Of a DNA stretch of 64,000 bases, positions 1 to 12,000 are shown piece after piece. The notes beneath the pieces are model-generated. The model searched no databases and had not been told where the DNA came from. It worked only from the letters and a program-made list of their open reading frames with translations. Where the stretch lies: positions 23,826,131-23,890,130 of the forward strand of contig NC_045140.1 in the NCBI RefSeq assembly GCF_008831285.2, given 5' to 3'. A program made the position numbers and the translations under genes. Source of the stretch: Nymphaea colorata. Its lineage: Eukaryota > Streptophyta > Magnoliopsida > Nymphaeales > Nymphaeaceae. The stretch's first letter is position 1; every line of letters starts with the position of its first letter.

Positions 1-1426
1 TGTATGACGAATGGTGCAAAAAGACTAAACTGGAAACATCCAATGCCATAGCATAAAATTTGCTAAAATTACTGGATATATTTCAATAATCATGGTGACA
101 AGATAGAAAGGAATCTACCAGTTTTGTGATTACAGCAGCACAAAAGGTAGTTCATAGGCATAACCTAAGAGTTGATTAGGAAATATGCTGACCTGCTAAT
201 TTTTCCATGTGTCATGACTTCACTACAACTGTTCCCTAAGATTCACTTTCAAATGATTAGGTAGAAGCATCTATTTTTCGCAATTGTGTACACCAAAAAG
301 TTTGAGTTACCTGCAGTTCTATTTCCTGTTGTTTTCTCCTATTTTCCACCCCCAGTTTGAAACAAACTCTTGAATCTTCCGAGAAGGATCTAAAACCATA
401 ACCATTACACTGTTTTGCTGCTACATACAGCAGAACGAGCTGAATTTGTCTCTCAGTTAAAGCAGACAAATTCACCCTGAATTGTAAAGCAGAATGACAT
501 AATTGGGCTTGCAACTGTTGCAAGCAATTCAAAAGGTAAATTTTTGTTCTTTGGACTTTTTACTCATCAATAACAATTACTCGTATGTCTTCCACTGATG
601 TAGTTATCCATATTATTATGTTTGGAAAGGAAGCCTTTCTACATCAAAGCTGGTAACAGACATTATCCCCTCAAAATGAGATGCAAATTTTAAACCTTCA
701 TGTTCACATAGACTGACTTCAAATTTCAATAACTAAAAGCCCTGTAATCAGGAACACGTTATTTAGCAGGTCTATTTTTTATCGCCACCATGTCTCTGGA
801 TAATTATATACTCAAATCAGAAACATCATTCAGCTATTCTAACAAAGTCAGAATCTCATTTGTTCAAACTTCAAAGAACTTAAATTGACAATTTAAGGAC
901 CATTCATCCATGGTTCTTGCTCATCTCAAATAACTCATCAAGCTAGGTAAATACTTCAATGGGTCCTCTAGTAAGAAGACATCACCAAGAGTGCTTTCTA
1001 TGATTTTATCTAACAAACACTTCTCACAGTACCACAGAAGACAATAGATGGAGTCATTTTTTGTTCCAAACACCTTGGTGTCGAATCATATGGATATGAA
1101 AGAAACTAAGCATTCACTTATTATTCTGACAAGTGGGGATGGATACCATAATTGTCTATTCCTGTATTAATCACACTGGTTAAATAAAAAGAAAATCTAG
1201 GGAGAGAGAGAGAAGGGGGTAGGACCTTCAGTTGCTACCTTTGACTAGGCATTTCAGTCATTACCTAGTTTTCATCCCTAGTTGCATCCTCAAAAGCTAT
1301 TAATGGGATGAGGAGACAGATTGGGACCTCAGATTAATAAGAATGCTGTCCAGACGACATTGACTATCTTCTCATGTTTTTGACAGTTCTTAGGCATAAA
1401 GTACATTATTAACTATTAGTGAAAAT

Positions 1427-2156
1427 GTTGTCAATGCACCTAGGTGCTGCCTGGGTGCCAAGCAGAGCCTAGCGCCTAGGCGAGCGTAGGCAAAAAAGGT
1501 GACCAAGTTTTTTTTTTTATTATTTTCTTAGTACACAATAGTAACAATACATGTAATTACACAACAGTAACAATACATATAAATACATAACCACACTAAC
1601 GTATAACACGTATTACAATACATACAACAGGAATAACATATTGTATTACAATGCATATAACAGGTATAATAGCAGGTACAGGTAATTACACATGTAACAA
1701 GTATAACAGCAGGTTAACAAAACAGACTAACACTACATAATAGTATATACTATATACATATAAGTTTATAACAGGTATATCAATTAACAATACATATACC
1801 TATATGATATAAGTATGTAACATAACCATACTATACATATAACAGGTATGAGATATCAGTATCACAATAATATATAAGAAACTACTGACTAACAGTATAT
1901 ACATATAACAACATAATCAACACAACAATACATAAAAATACGTAATCAATACAAAACAAAATACAAGACAATTATATACTCAATTAAGAAACTTTAATTG
2001 AAAGGAAAGGTGATTTTCACTTTCCCATGGACTAGGCTTGTTGGTGCCTAAGCCAGCTTAGGCCCCAGTACATATCCCATCGCCTAAGTGGTGGACTTAG
2101 GCGACGGGTGTGGACTCACATTTAGTCCATGCCTAGGCGAGGCCTTACCAACATAG
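1427..2156. mobile_element. hAT-like non-autonomous element inside a MEMO1 intron
   Basis: An 8-base direct repeat GTGAAAAT lies at 1419-1426 and again at 2157-2164, which fits a hAT-type target-site duplication. Just inside, the ends are imperfect inverted repeats: GTTGTCAA and a CCTAGG-containing stretch on the left, and a GCCTAGGCGAGGCC stretch ending CCAACATAG on the right. Subterminal parts are rich in CCTAGGCG/CGCCTAAG motifs, as in many plant hAT relatives. The middle (about 1510-1980) is AT-rich and near-repetitive (ACAATACATATAA-like words). There is no transposase ORF. It is inserted in the large intron after MEMO1 exon 6. Confidence 0.65.
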
Positions 2157-2334
2157 GTGAAAATTAATGGCACTTCAAAATTTTCACTTGACCAGTAAGA
2201 CCATATCTGCATACCTATTTCCAATTTTAAGAATAAAATGAAACTATGCCACCATGTAGGAGATTTAACATGAGAAAGAAAAAAACAAATTGGACAAGCA
2301 TAAATAATAAAGTAGAAGTTTAAGAGAGACCGAC

Positions 2335-2765
2335 CGTGAACCCCAGTGACAAAAGTCTGATGATACGGAAAAGAAATTCTTAGGGTCATCTGCATATTTA
2401 GCCAATATCTGCCCATACATTGCTTCATTTTCCGCATTAAGTGCACCAACCAGAATGGGTACAATCTTCACTGGCCAACTGCACAAGCAAGATATAAAGA
2501 GTCCTGTTTCTACTAAGCAAGGACAAGTTCTTGACACCAAAACAAATAAGAACTCACCCATGAAAAACTTTGGCCAAGTAAGGCAAATGCATCTCCATGC
2601 TATGTTCTGCTTCATCTACTTGAACATCCATAAGCTCAAATTTTCCAGTTGCCTTCAGTTCTTCATTGACTGGTTTATATGGAAAAACAAAACCGGAAGG
2701 ACAAGTTAGTATACCATTGAATTTACAGATTAATGTACAGTGTGCTAGACAAAAAGTAACAAATA

Positions 2766-2800
<35 letters not shown>

Positions 2801-5800
2801 CACACACATACAGATATGAGTAATTGATAAACATCAGACCATTTGGATAAGAGATAAAAATCAAACCATTTAAATTTGTGTTAAAAATTATTTTACAGAA
2901 AACGTCCTATCGTATTCATAAACACCAATTTAATATAAATCATGTTTTAGTTCAAGTAATTTTTTGTAAAAAAATTGATTTTTCTACAAGCACGATTTGA
3001 TGCTATAAGAGCCATTCATTTTTTTATTAATTAAAAACATTATTAAAGCAAAAGAACAACTAAGTTAGTACATGTTCCTCATCAAATCGCTCTTAAGATC
3101 ATATCTATAAGGTTAGATTACCAAAAAAAAAAAAACACTTTATCAATTATTTTTAGTGGGTCTGGTTTTTGTCGCTTACGCAAGTGGTCTGGTATTTAAC
3201 AATTTCATTATATTATTGAGTGTGTGTGCGAGAGAGTGTGTGTCCTGCCTTAATCAGCCTAGAGAATGACATTAATCAGGGATTCTCATGGAAAGGACGG
3301 GACAATCTCCCTCACAGAAACCTACATTTTTCTCAAACTTCAAAGAAGATGCCAGCTTCCTTTCTTTTTTTAAAAGGATAAGAATATTCCAAAAATGAGT
3401 CAACTTAAAGGCCACCCTTTTGAACAATGGGGCATTGAATCACTTTTATGACTAATTTGATAATCAGAAAAACTTGTCTAGTTCACTGTGTAGTTGTTTG
3501 CAAACTAACCACATACAAAAAAGAGCATTGAAGATATTTATACCTTCTAGATCAATTGGCAGGTCACCAAGAGGGGTCTTGTAGACTGTGGTTCTTGTAA
3601 GAGCACATCTTGGAGTATAATAATGGTGTGAAGGGCCAAGCAGAAACACCCGAGCACTGCAAAGTTGGGCATTTCCTCAAATTCATAGAATTCATATTAA
3701 TAAACTGTTCTGCAAGATAGACCTTAGAAAAGAAAATTGGGAGATCAATTTATCCCTTTTACAAAGAAAAATCTGTTTATCCAGTTCCGTGTGGTTTGAT
3801 ATAATAAAGAACTTCATAATGTGACGAATATTGTAGAAGTTTCATTTCATGCTATTTTTACAAAAAACTGGTTAGCCTGAAGGCACTTTGCAACAGCCAC
3901 ATATGATCCATGTCTAGAATCAGCCACTTATCAAGAAAAGGCAAACAAAATGCAAAATACAAGCCCACTCCTTTTAGGTGGCTCAAGTTACTTGTTTAAG
4001 TATCTGTGATCAATTTCCTCCAACTCCTGTAGCATCTAGGAAGCAAACTAAACATGACAGTAAGAAAGGGAAAAAAATAATATGAAAAAATAGTCACCTA
4101 ATTTATCAAAACCAGGATCCAGTTTGCTGAATATAAATGTCTCAACTCCTGAGCCTACTGCCCATTAAAGTTGAAGACAAGCAGATTGGTGTAGTAGTGG
4201 TCCTCATACTTAGGTAAAAAAGATAGCAAAGAATGACTATTTCATTAATATGTTATGTTTCCAAAAAATAAGACTAGGAGACCCATAATATAAATCAGAT
4301 AGGAACCTATACTTAAATTTTAAAATGATACCTTAAACACGAGACTGACATTTAAAAAAATGGAATGATGGGCAAAAAAAGTGCTAGTGATTTAGTCTAT
4401 AGTCAAATGGAAAATTCAAATCTCATGCTCCACCCATTGACTACCTAACTCATAACATGGTATGCATCATAAATAATACTTAAAGAGATATATCTATTCA
4501 CTTGATATCATGTCTATGCAAGCTGAATACCCTTTCTTAATGCACAGCTAGGTCATCCGATGAAGAACTAGCTTGGACTCTTGGAACTTGCCTCTCTGGC
4601 TTTTACCAGCTACCATAAGCCAGGACACAAGTCACTCGGCACAACTTCAAACCATATTTAATACCCTATAGGGGCCAAACTATAGCATGAATAGTTTTAT
4701 GCTTACTGCATCAGTGAAACACCAGATTCCTTCTTATGAACAGTAGTCAGATTATATGCTGCACATGATAAGATTGCATTGTACATAAACTATCTAATTG
4801 AAAACTAAAATAACTTACATATTTTCTGGGTCTATGTTAGCAAATGCATAAGCTGCACAACGACCTGAATATGAGTAACCTGCATGGCTGTAGTTGAAGA
4901 TTACAAGTAAACCCATCAAATGTTGAACCATCTCTTGACATGCAATTTCTGCAGAGCAGTGCAAACATACAAACTTACGGTGCAATTACACCCCGGACAC
5001 CAGCAGATTTCGTAACCCCAGATGCCTTCAGCCACCCATCAAGCTCCTCCTCAAGTTTGAATGCTAATTTACAACATGAAGACAATACATGGGAACACAA
5101 GTTTAATATATTACTAAAGATCACAGTCAGGTTGTCTAAAAGTAGATGCAAGTATTGATACCATGCACATTATGATAAGTACTACCGGATAACAAAGATC
5201 TATTTTAAACTATAAAACTCAACCGCATAGAACACCCTGTGCACTTTTTATTCCGCTTGCAAACCTTTATTCCATTTGGATGGAAATCCTTCCTCGACAA
5301 TGGTTCTCGACGCTCTGTCAGTATCAGATGCTCCGTCGGTATAAATGCTAGACCTTAATCTATTTCACAAGTTGTCTAGTTTATAGAGTAGCACATATAC
5401 AGATAGACTGCTATTTGAATAGTAGATAAGGGCCATAAGGCTACTGGTTAGCATCACTTTCTCACACGATAACTAAAGCATCCCACCATTTAAATGATTG
5501 CAAACAAGGTGACTAACGGCTATGATCCGATCCTTCGTATGTGTTATATACGCACTAACTATACCCTCTTAAATGCAGTACAAAATGTATTAGGTTCTTA
5601 AAAAGGAAACAGGCATACGCCCAAAAAAAAAAAAAAAAGAAGAAGAATTGCTTACAGCCACAAGCTTGTGCAATGGTTCAATAACATAACTCGGGCGTGG
5701 CAAATGAAAAATTTGTGTTTTGAAATGCGACGAAATATGCTGAAATCCATGACCAAGTTTACACAGAACATGCACGCGCCCACGCATATGTGCACGCCTA

Positions 5801-6393
5801 TGAAAGAGCAAACACAATAAAATCTTCAAATAGTAATTTCTGGCGCAGTTGGTAAGAGAGAATCGGAAGAACGTCATGATGGCACGTTATGCTTATCAGA
5901 TAAATATTCTTCGACGAAAAGGTCCATCTGAATAAAATTGCACCAAATTGACTTCTATGTATCCTGCGCCTACGCAGCTGAAAAAACCAACAATTATGAG
6001 CTTACTGTGCTATCATTAGTGTACTTGCGAGTTACGAACCTAGCAATTCCTTTAGAAGTTCGTTATATGCAAAGGCATCATGAAATAACCTAGCATTAAC
6101 GAGTTAAAAAAAACCGTTTTGCTTCAACGATCATGCTCAAAATGCCGCCACAATATCCAAAAAACGTACTTAAACTCCCATAAACTTATCCATGTGATGC
6201 ATTAAACGAACATTAGGGCAAGAAACGGCGTGAGTACAATTACATAGTTAAGCTTTTCTATTTTTTCACGATCTTTCGATCGGAACAAAATGTGAAAATC
6301 GAGTAAACCCTAGACCTAATAACACGACGGAAAGACATTACCATTATCGGTATACCACGACCCCGCGTGAGACGCTCTTCTGACTCTCGCCAT
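2335..6393 (-). CDS. MEMO1: MEMO1-family protein, 5' part (partial at left window edge)
   Basis: Six exons can be placed: 6393-6342, 5063-4979, 4887-4819, 3656-3544, 2669-2558 and 2478-2335. All introns are GT-AG, and the phases join into 191 codons plus 2 bases. The start is the ATG at 6393, giving [17 protein letters not shown]. Family landmarks are PHAGYSYSG (residues 46-54), [10 protein letters not shown] (71-80), [18 protein letters not shown] near 125-142 and [11 protein letters not shown] (182-192). The His residues of PHAGY and PSHH and the Asp/His of SDFCHW correspond to the metal-site/catalytic-like pocket of the MEMO fold, which is related to extradiol dioxygenases. The C-terminal third, with the conserved CGRHP cysteine motif, is not found between 1 and 2334, so further exons should lie left of the window. 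Animal MEMO1 works in signalling and copper/iron redox; the plant role is poorly defined. The next gene, OS-9, is divergent. Confidence 0.9.
2767..2797. repeat. (TA)n microsatellite in MEMO1 intron
   Basis: An uninterrupted run of about 15 TA units upstream of exon 5 of the MEMO1 gene, within the intron. Confidence 0.9.
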
Positions 6394-7607
6394 AAAGACT
6401 CGAGGAGTTCTTCAGGGAGAGAATAAATGGGGGAGGAGACTCTTCTAGCTTTGGAAGAAGGGGTCTCCCTCCGCCTCGTTCGTTTCTATCTCGATCGGTT
6501 TACTTTTTCCTCGACGAATCCTGTCTTTGTACGCAACAAAGAAGAAAAGCGAAACAAGGAGGAGAATCGGATTAACAGGAACCTAATTCCTGTCTTCCTC
6601 TTCTTCTCCACACCGAGAGATTCTTTCGAGGGAGAAAAAGGGGCCTCGGCCTCCCGCTATAATGGAGTCTGCTCTCTGGCACACGTACGTAGGTGCACCC
6701 GCCATGGCGATATTTTGCGTAAACCGCAAGATAACAGAAGCTAAATTACGCGATAATTTGATTGTTTTCAGTTTCTTCGCATGAAGTGAAGGTGCGATAG
6801 AGTAGAGTAGCAGGGACGGACAAACCTAAACGTCGCGGTATTTTTCCCTATAACAATGACGTTATTTTGACCGCCGACATTTTTTTTATGGAGCCCACCT
6901 CCCTGATTCTTCCCCAACATAAACGGTTCGGATTTTGTCTTAATGGATCTTTAAGTAATCTGATTTGGATTGGACCTCGAACTACAATTCTATTTTTGAA
7001 ACTGAAATCAAATCCGACCTTGAAATTTCTATGAAGTCGAGTTTATTCTTTATTTTATCTCATTCGGGCAATGGACCCAAAACAATGTTCATTTATGAAA
7101 CTGCATAGTGAAAGAATCTGACTAGTAATCGAATCGAAACTTCTTTATTAGATCCAACAAAACGGATTTGGGATTAAATCAATATTCGGGTAATACCCAG
7201 TTCATTTGCATTCACATGCCTAAGTGTTAGTGCCAATAGTAATAGTAATAGACAAATGGGAAAATATGCAATTACAATCTCGTCCTATACTAGATTTTGA
7301 TGGAAATCATCTAAACCGTTGATTTCAAATCAATAATGAAAATTAATTTGCCAATAAACTAAAAATTGATTTCTCAATAGTTCAAAATGATGCCCTCGGA
7401 TGGTTGATTTCGGATCCTTGGATCTACGGTCCGAGGTTTTTAAAATCCGACCTGTTTCATATGATGTTTGCTTTCATTTTTCCTTTCATCGGGTCTCTCT
7501 CCGACCGACAGGGCAGCGGCGGTCGAGGGCATCCGACGTCCGGGCGACCGACGGAGCTCCCCCCCCCCCCAAGTCTTTCTTCTTTCTCCCTCCGTGAGCC
7601 GGAAAAC

Positions 7608-7905
7608 CACTGCCGAGGGTTTGCAACCAAGGGTTTCATTTCGGAAAGGAAACCTTCGGTAGGGTTTCGAAAGGTTTTGGAAAAAATTTGAAACCCTCGA
7701 ACATTGCCGAGGGTTTCGGTTTTGGAAAAAATCTGAAACCCTCGAACATTGCCGAGGGTTTCGGTTTTGAAAAGAAACCCTCGGCAGTGGACGAGGGTTA
7801 CCGTCCAAGGATTTCGTTTCGAAAACCCTCGACAAGGTTTTGATTCTGAAACCCTCGGCAACAGTTTTGAAAATTTTGAAACCCTTGGCCATTGCCGAGA
7901 GTTTG
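7608..7905. repeat. Hairpin-forming TGCCGAGGGTTT repeat array (CACTA-like)
   Basis: The 12-mer TGCCGAGGGTTT occurs at 7611-7622, 7705-7716 and 7750-7761. Inverted or slightly changed copies (AAACCCTCGGCA, AAACCCTCGACA and similar) occur at about 7775-7786, 7824-7835, 7849-7860 and 7878-7905. Two near-identical 45-base units start at 7690 and 7735; each contains GAAACCCTCG and its exact complement CGAGGGTTTC separated by 8 bases, so each unit is a hairpin. The stretch 7608-7789 begins CACTGCCGAGGGTTT and ends with its exact reverse complement, resembling CACTA (En/Spm) termini with subterminal repeats. The flanking triplets AAC and GAC do not match, so a clean 3-base target duplication is not shown. 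Confidence 0.6.
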
Positions 7906-7937
7906 TTCTTTTTGTTTTTCCGTCCCCGCAAGATCAC

Positions 7938-7938
<1 letters not shown>

Positions 7939-7973
<35 letters not shown>
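7939..7973. repeat. (GA)n microsatellite
   Basis: A run of about 17 GA units directly after the hairpin array. Such runs are frequent in plant promoters and 5' leaders; no role can be assigned here. Confidence 0.9.
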
Positions 7974-7975
<2 letters not shown>

Positions 7976-9006
7976 AGACGGCAGCGGGAAGTGGGTGGAG
8001 GTTATGGTGTGCTCTTCCCGCCATGAGGCTCCCGCAGAGATGAGTTCATGAGATTCCGCGGGTGAGGTCGGATCACCCCCACTCCGACCTGGATTTCAGG
8101 CCTTTCGTGGATCTTAAATCCACGGATCTTAAAATCGGTTATCGTTAAAGCCGTGGATTCCCAGGTAGAGCTGAAGTTGGATCTGAAATCCACAGCTATC
8201 AAACCCGCCCATAAAGAAAAAAAAAGAAGAAACAAATGAGTTTCTTTGAATGGAATCTTTTCATTTTTAAGGAGTATTATGAATGCTAAAAAAATAACTT
8301 GATTTTTATATTTACAACTCAATCTCCACTCTTTTGATCTATATACTTCAAACAAAAAGCTCTAATAACTACCGTTGTTCTACAAAAAGGAGGTGATATA
8401 ACTTTACTAACTACTCAACCCACTTCTTCATTGGGCTTGAATTTTTAGCCTGAACTATCCCAATCCGTTTTCTAATAGTTTTTGATAAAAAAAAAAACTG
8501 AAATTCATGACAATCAATCACTAAACAACTTATTTTAGAGTTCTTTTAAAATTCTTTACAATTTTAAACATGAAACTAAACCTTTAAAGTAGAGTTTGAT
8601 TTTTCAAAAATCTTGGGATGTTGGGTTTTTATTTGGACAAAAAATTGAGGACTGTCCCATATGACGGATCGGCTCTTTGCTGATAAAGTACCGCTCGGCA
8701 CAAGCTTAAAAAATGATGATTTTTTATATATTTAAATTATTTAAAAATAATAATACCAGAGATAAGCCGGTACAGACCAATATGCCCGGATGGATGTGGT
8801 CGGGGATGGACCGAATCGGATAGAAAACCGATATATTTCATAAACCGGTATTGGTCGTGACCATGAAGGTTAACGAAGGTCCCGGGATGCAACCAAGGGG
8901 CGTCGCCAAACCCCACACGGCCCGACAACAACCGGTGAACGGCTTTCTGGAGGAACAAGAGAGAAGAAGAAGAAGCAAGCGATCTATCAACCGAGGCTTT
9001 CCTGAC

Positions 9007-12000
9007 ATGAGCAGAATGAAGGGCGGGCTGCTCTTGTCTCCCGTTCTTTTGCTTCTCGTCCTTCTTCCCCCGTCGCTCAGGATCTTCCATCTCGTGGCGG
9101 CTGACCGGATTTTAGCCGCCCATACAGGTACAGATCAAGCCGTTATTCGCCGCTCGTCGTACATCAGTTTATGCAACGCTCGTAGTTTACGATTAGAATG
9201 GTACTTCGCTAAACTGCGCTCGCGCGTCGATCTTTTGTGGTTTGTCGCTTGGGAAGTAGTGTCTCTGTCTGCCTCTGGAGTGAATTTGGTATTTGACCAA
9301 GTTCATTTGGACAGATTTGTTTTCTTTTTACTCAGTTTCATTGACCAATTGTTGATATGAATGGAGGCGTGATTCTTATTTGATCACAACCTTATTTCAT
9401 TGAGATGTTGTTGGAGGAACGAAGCCCCAACGTCTATCGAAATCCAGCTCAGTTATCCGAATTAACCGCAAGTTCAGTAGGCACCATTTTCTTATCGATG
9501 AGAACGCGGAGCTCCTGAAATCAAAACGAATATTCGTTCTTGTGACAAGAGTGACTTGGGTTTTAGCCCGTGGCCGTGAAATTGCATCTGGTTCACTTGA
9601 ATTCCAGTAGTGCCCTTAAGAAACGGCGAACAACCCGCTGCCAGTGACATTTAGAGAAGAGTTCCTTGCTTTTTCTACAGTTCTACTCCCTTCTCTTCCC
9701 TTCCCTTTTCCTCTCCAATAATCTCATTACCATTTTTATCACAAGCGTGTCGAACTATCTTTTCCTATTATTGGTTCTCATGTCACTTTGCTCGAGTAGA
9801 ATAATCAAAGGTACGTTGGCTATGCATAGGATGTACCATAAGAAAGTTCTTTGGATTGATCTCGTCTTTGATTTTCGCAAAATTCCGACTAATGCAGTCA
9901 AATTTAAGCAACTAAATGTGCAAGGTCCTGTAGTTGCTTACACCATACGTTGATAATCGAGCATTCGAGTAAAGAGTGGAGAATAAATAGCTAAGTCGTC
10001 GCTGTCTGTTAACTGTAGGATCCTAGTGGGCTTGTCCTTTTTCCTTCACAAACATGGCACTGCTGTTGAGAAGTTACTGTTGATAGGATTTTGCCAAAGC
10101 GAGACCGTAAGTGCACAATGTGTTCGGCTTGTAGGACGCTAATTTGCAAGGTTAATCACGTTCTCATGATTTTAAAGCTAGTCATCTTTTGAACAGCTGG
10201 AGATACATTTGGGCGCAGTTCTCATGAACCGAAATTCAAGATTGCATTTCATTCTTTGGAGTTTCCTTTCCAGCCGGTAAGTTAAGTTTCTCTAAAGTTA
10301 ATATTCTCCATACTCCATTTTATAATTAGGACAATAGATGATACGTACCCCATTTTCTGTCCATGACAGGAGTCGACAAGTGATTATTTTTTCACTTGTT
10401 TCACGGTTTGCTTTGAAAAATTTAGGCTCTTTTGCTGTAAGATGATTAGACAGTATGGAAATTTTCATGTTTTATTTTTAAAGAAATTGTTTCCAGGATG
10501 AAAACCAGGAATCCATGGTAATGTCATATCAGAATGGGACAAAGTATAATTGTTTCTTGCCCAAAGTTGAGGAGAAGAAAGATGTACATTCTGTTTCTCA
10601 GCAAAATAGCAGCACCATGATTATGGAAGCTGACAGACGTCTCAAGTTAAAGACACCAGACGAAATACTTGATAAACTCAAAGATCAGTGCTTACTTAGA
10701 GTAAGAATGCAATTCAGAGTCTTTATCATTTGTTTTTTTTATGTGCATGCTGTTTTAACATGATGTTTGCAGCAAGAAGGTTGGTGGTCGTACGAACTAT
10801 GCTACCACCAGAGCTTGAGACAAATTCATACAGAGGAGAGGAAGGTGTGTTGTTAATTCTTCCCATAGGCAATCGGATGTGGTTTGCTTTGTTGTGTAGC
10901 TTACTTTGAAGCTATGGATGTTGTGTTGGACCAGAACTTTTTCTTTTTCCTGCATGTATTGATCTGTTCCTGTGATGCATCACTGGAAGTTTTCTGCACA
11001 ATTTTTTCTAAATAATACATGTTGAAGATGAAATATAGGTATCCCTTTAGAAGCGATTTTACATTAGAATCTGATGCTGGAACTCCATTTTCTGCTACAC
11101 TTTTGTAGCCTGGAGGTTTGTTTTGAGGAACTTTTTGTTCTTATTTCATAGCCTATAGATATGAAACTTTAGGTTTCCTATTTGTTCATTAGCTTCTTAA
11201 TCAGTTTATACCTGCCCGTGATGCTATCAAAAGTTTATCGCTTCAAACCTTTTTGCTGTTTTTCTTTATTCAGCGCATTATTCTTCGGTTAATTGAGGAT
11301 ATGGTTCTTTGGAGATCCAATTTTCTTAGATGTTGGATCAAGAGTAGTTTTTTATCATTGGTTTTATATTGTGTTTTTTCGTGAATAATGGATCTCGTAA
11401 GATCATATCCTTTTTGGTTTCAGTTCTTTTGCATGTCCATATATAGTCAGATATGTGGTTTCAGTGAGATAAAAGGCCGTTTGTGTTTCAGTTATTGGCA
11501 TAAACATCACTGATATTTCCAAAATATTGTGATATTATCACTAGAAACAAGTTATACAGAAAAAAAAAAAGTTTCTGTTACATTTTCAAATATTACTCTA
11601 TTGTAAATATATTTAAATTTTTTTGTTTCTTTTAAAATTTTAGTAATTATTTTGAATGCTTTTCAACGTTTTTTAAGAAAATTAGCAGAAAACTCATAAC
11701 TTCATAAACTTTTCTATTAGTTATTTGTTTTTGTAAATTTCTGAGCTTTTCGCGAGAAAATGAACTTTTTGATTTATATTCAAGAGAAACCTTGCTGTAA
11801 GAACCTCGGTGTTTATGTTGATGATTTTAACCTTTTGAAAAAACCTCACTTATATCAGAGTTGGACATCAGGAATCAAACAACACATGGTGTCCTTGTGT
11901 AGCTGAATGGTACATTAGAGAGGCATAAGATGAGAGTGAATTTGAGAATCTCTTTGTTAATATGGCATCAGCACCATTTTGTTGCTTGGTTGCCTTTTCC

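Larger units (their letters stand above)
6394..9006. other. Divergent intergenic region between MEMO1 and OS-9
   Basis: About 2.6 kb separates the two start codons, so it should hold both promoters. 6394-7560 is unique sequence with no convincing ORF. 7608-7905 holds the TGCCGAGGGTTT hairpin array, and 7939-7973 a GA run. A short palindrome, GTGGATCTTAAATCCAC, lies near 8109-8125. The remainder to 9006 is AT-rich, then becomes more GC-rich close to the OS-9 start. No clear TATA box was seen. Confidence 0.6.

Noticed and set aside
257-532. 91-aa minus-strand ORF (MNCLQQLQAQLCHS...) downstream of MEMO1 exon 6
   Set aside because: It reads protein-like and ends near a possible GT donor, but it does not match the expected MEMO1 C-terminus (no FNYMHYD or CGRHP motif) or any family I know. 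It may be chance or an exon of something unrecognised.
7440-8024. 194-aa minus-strand ORF over the hairpin repeats
   Set aside because: The protein is just translated repeat units (repeated FQNRNPRQCSRVS words) and a GA run. No independent coding evidence.
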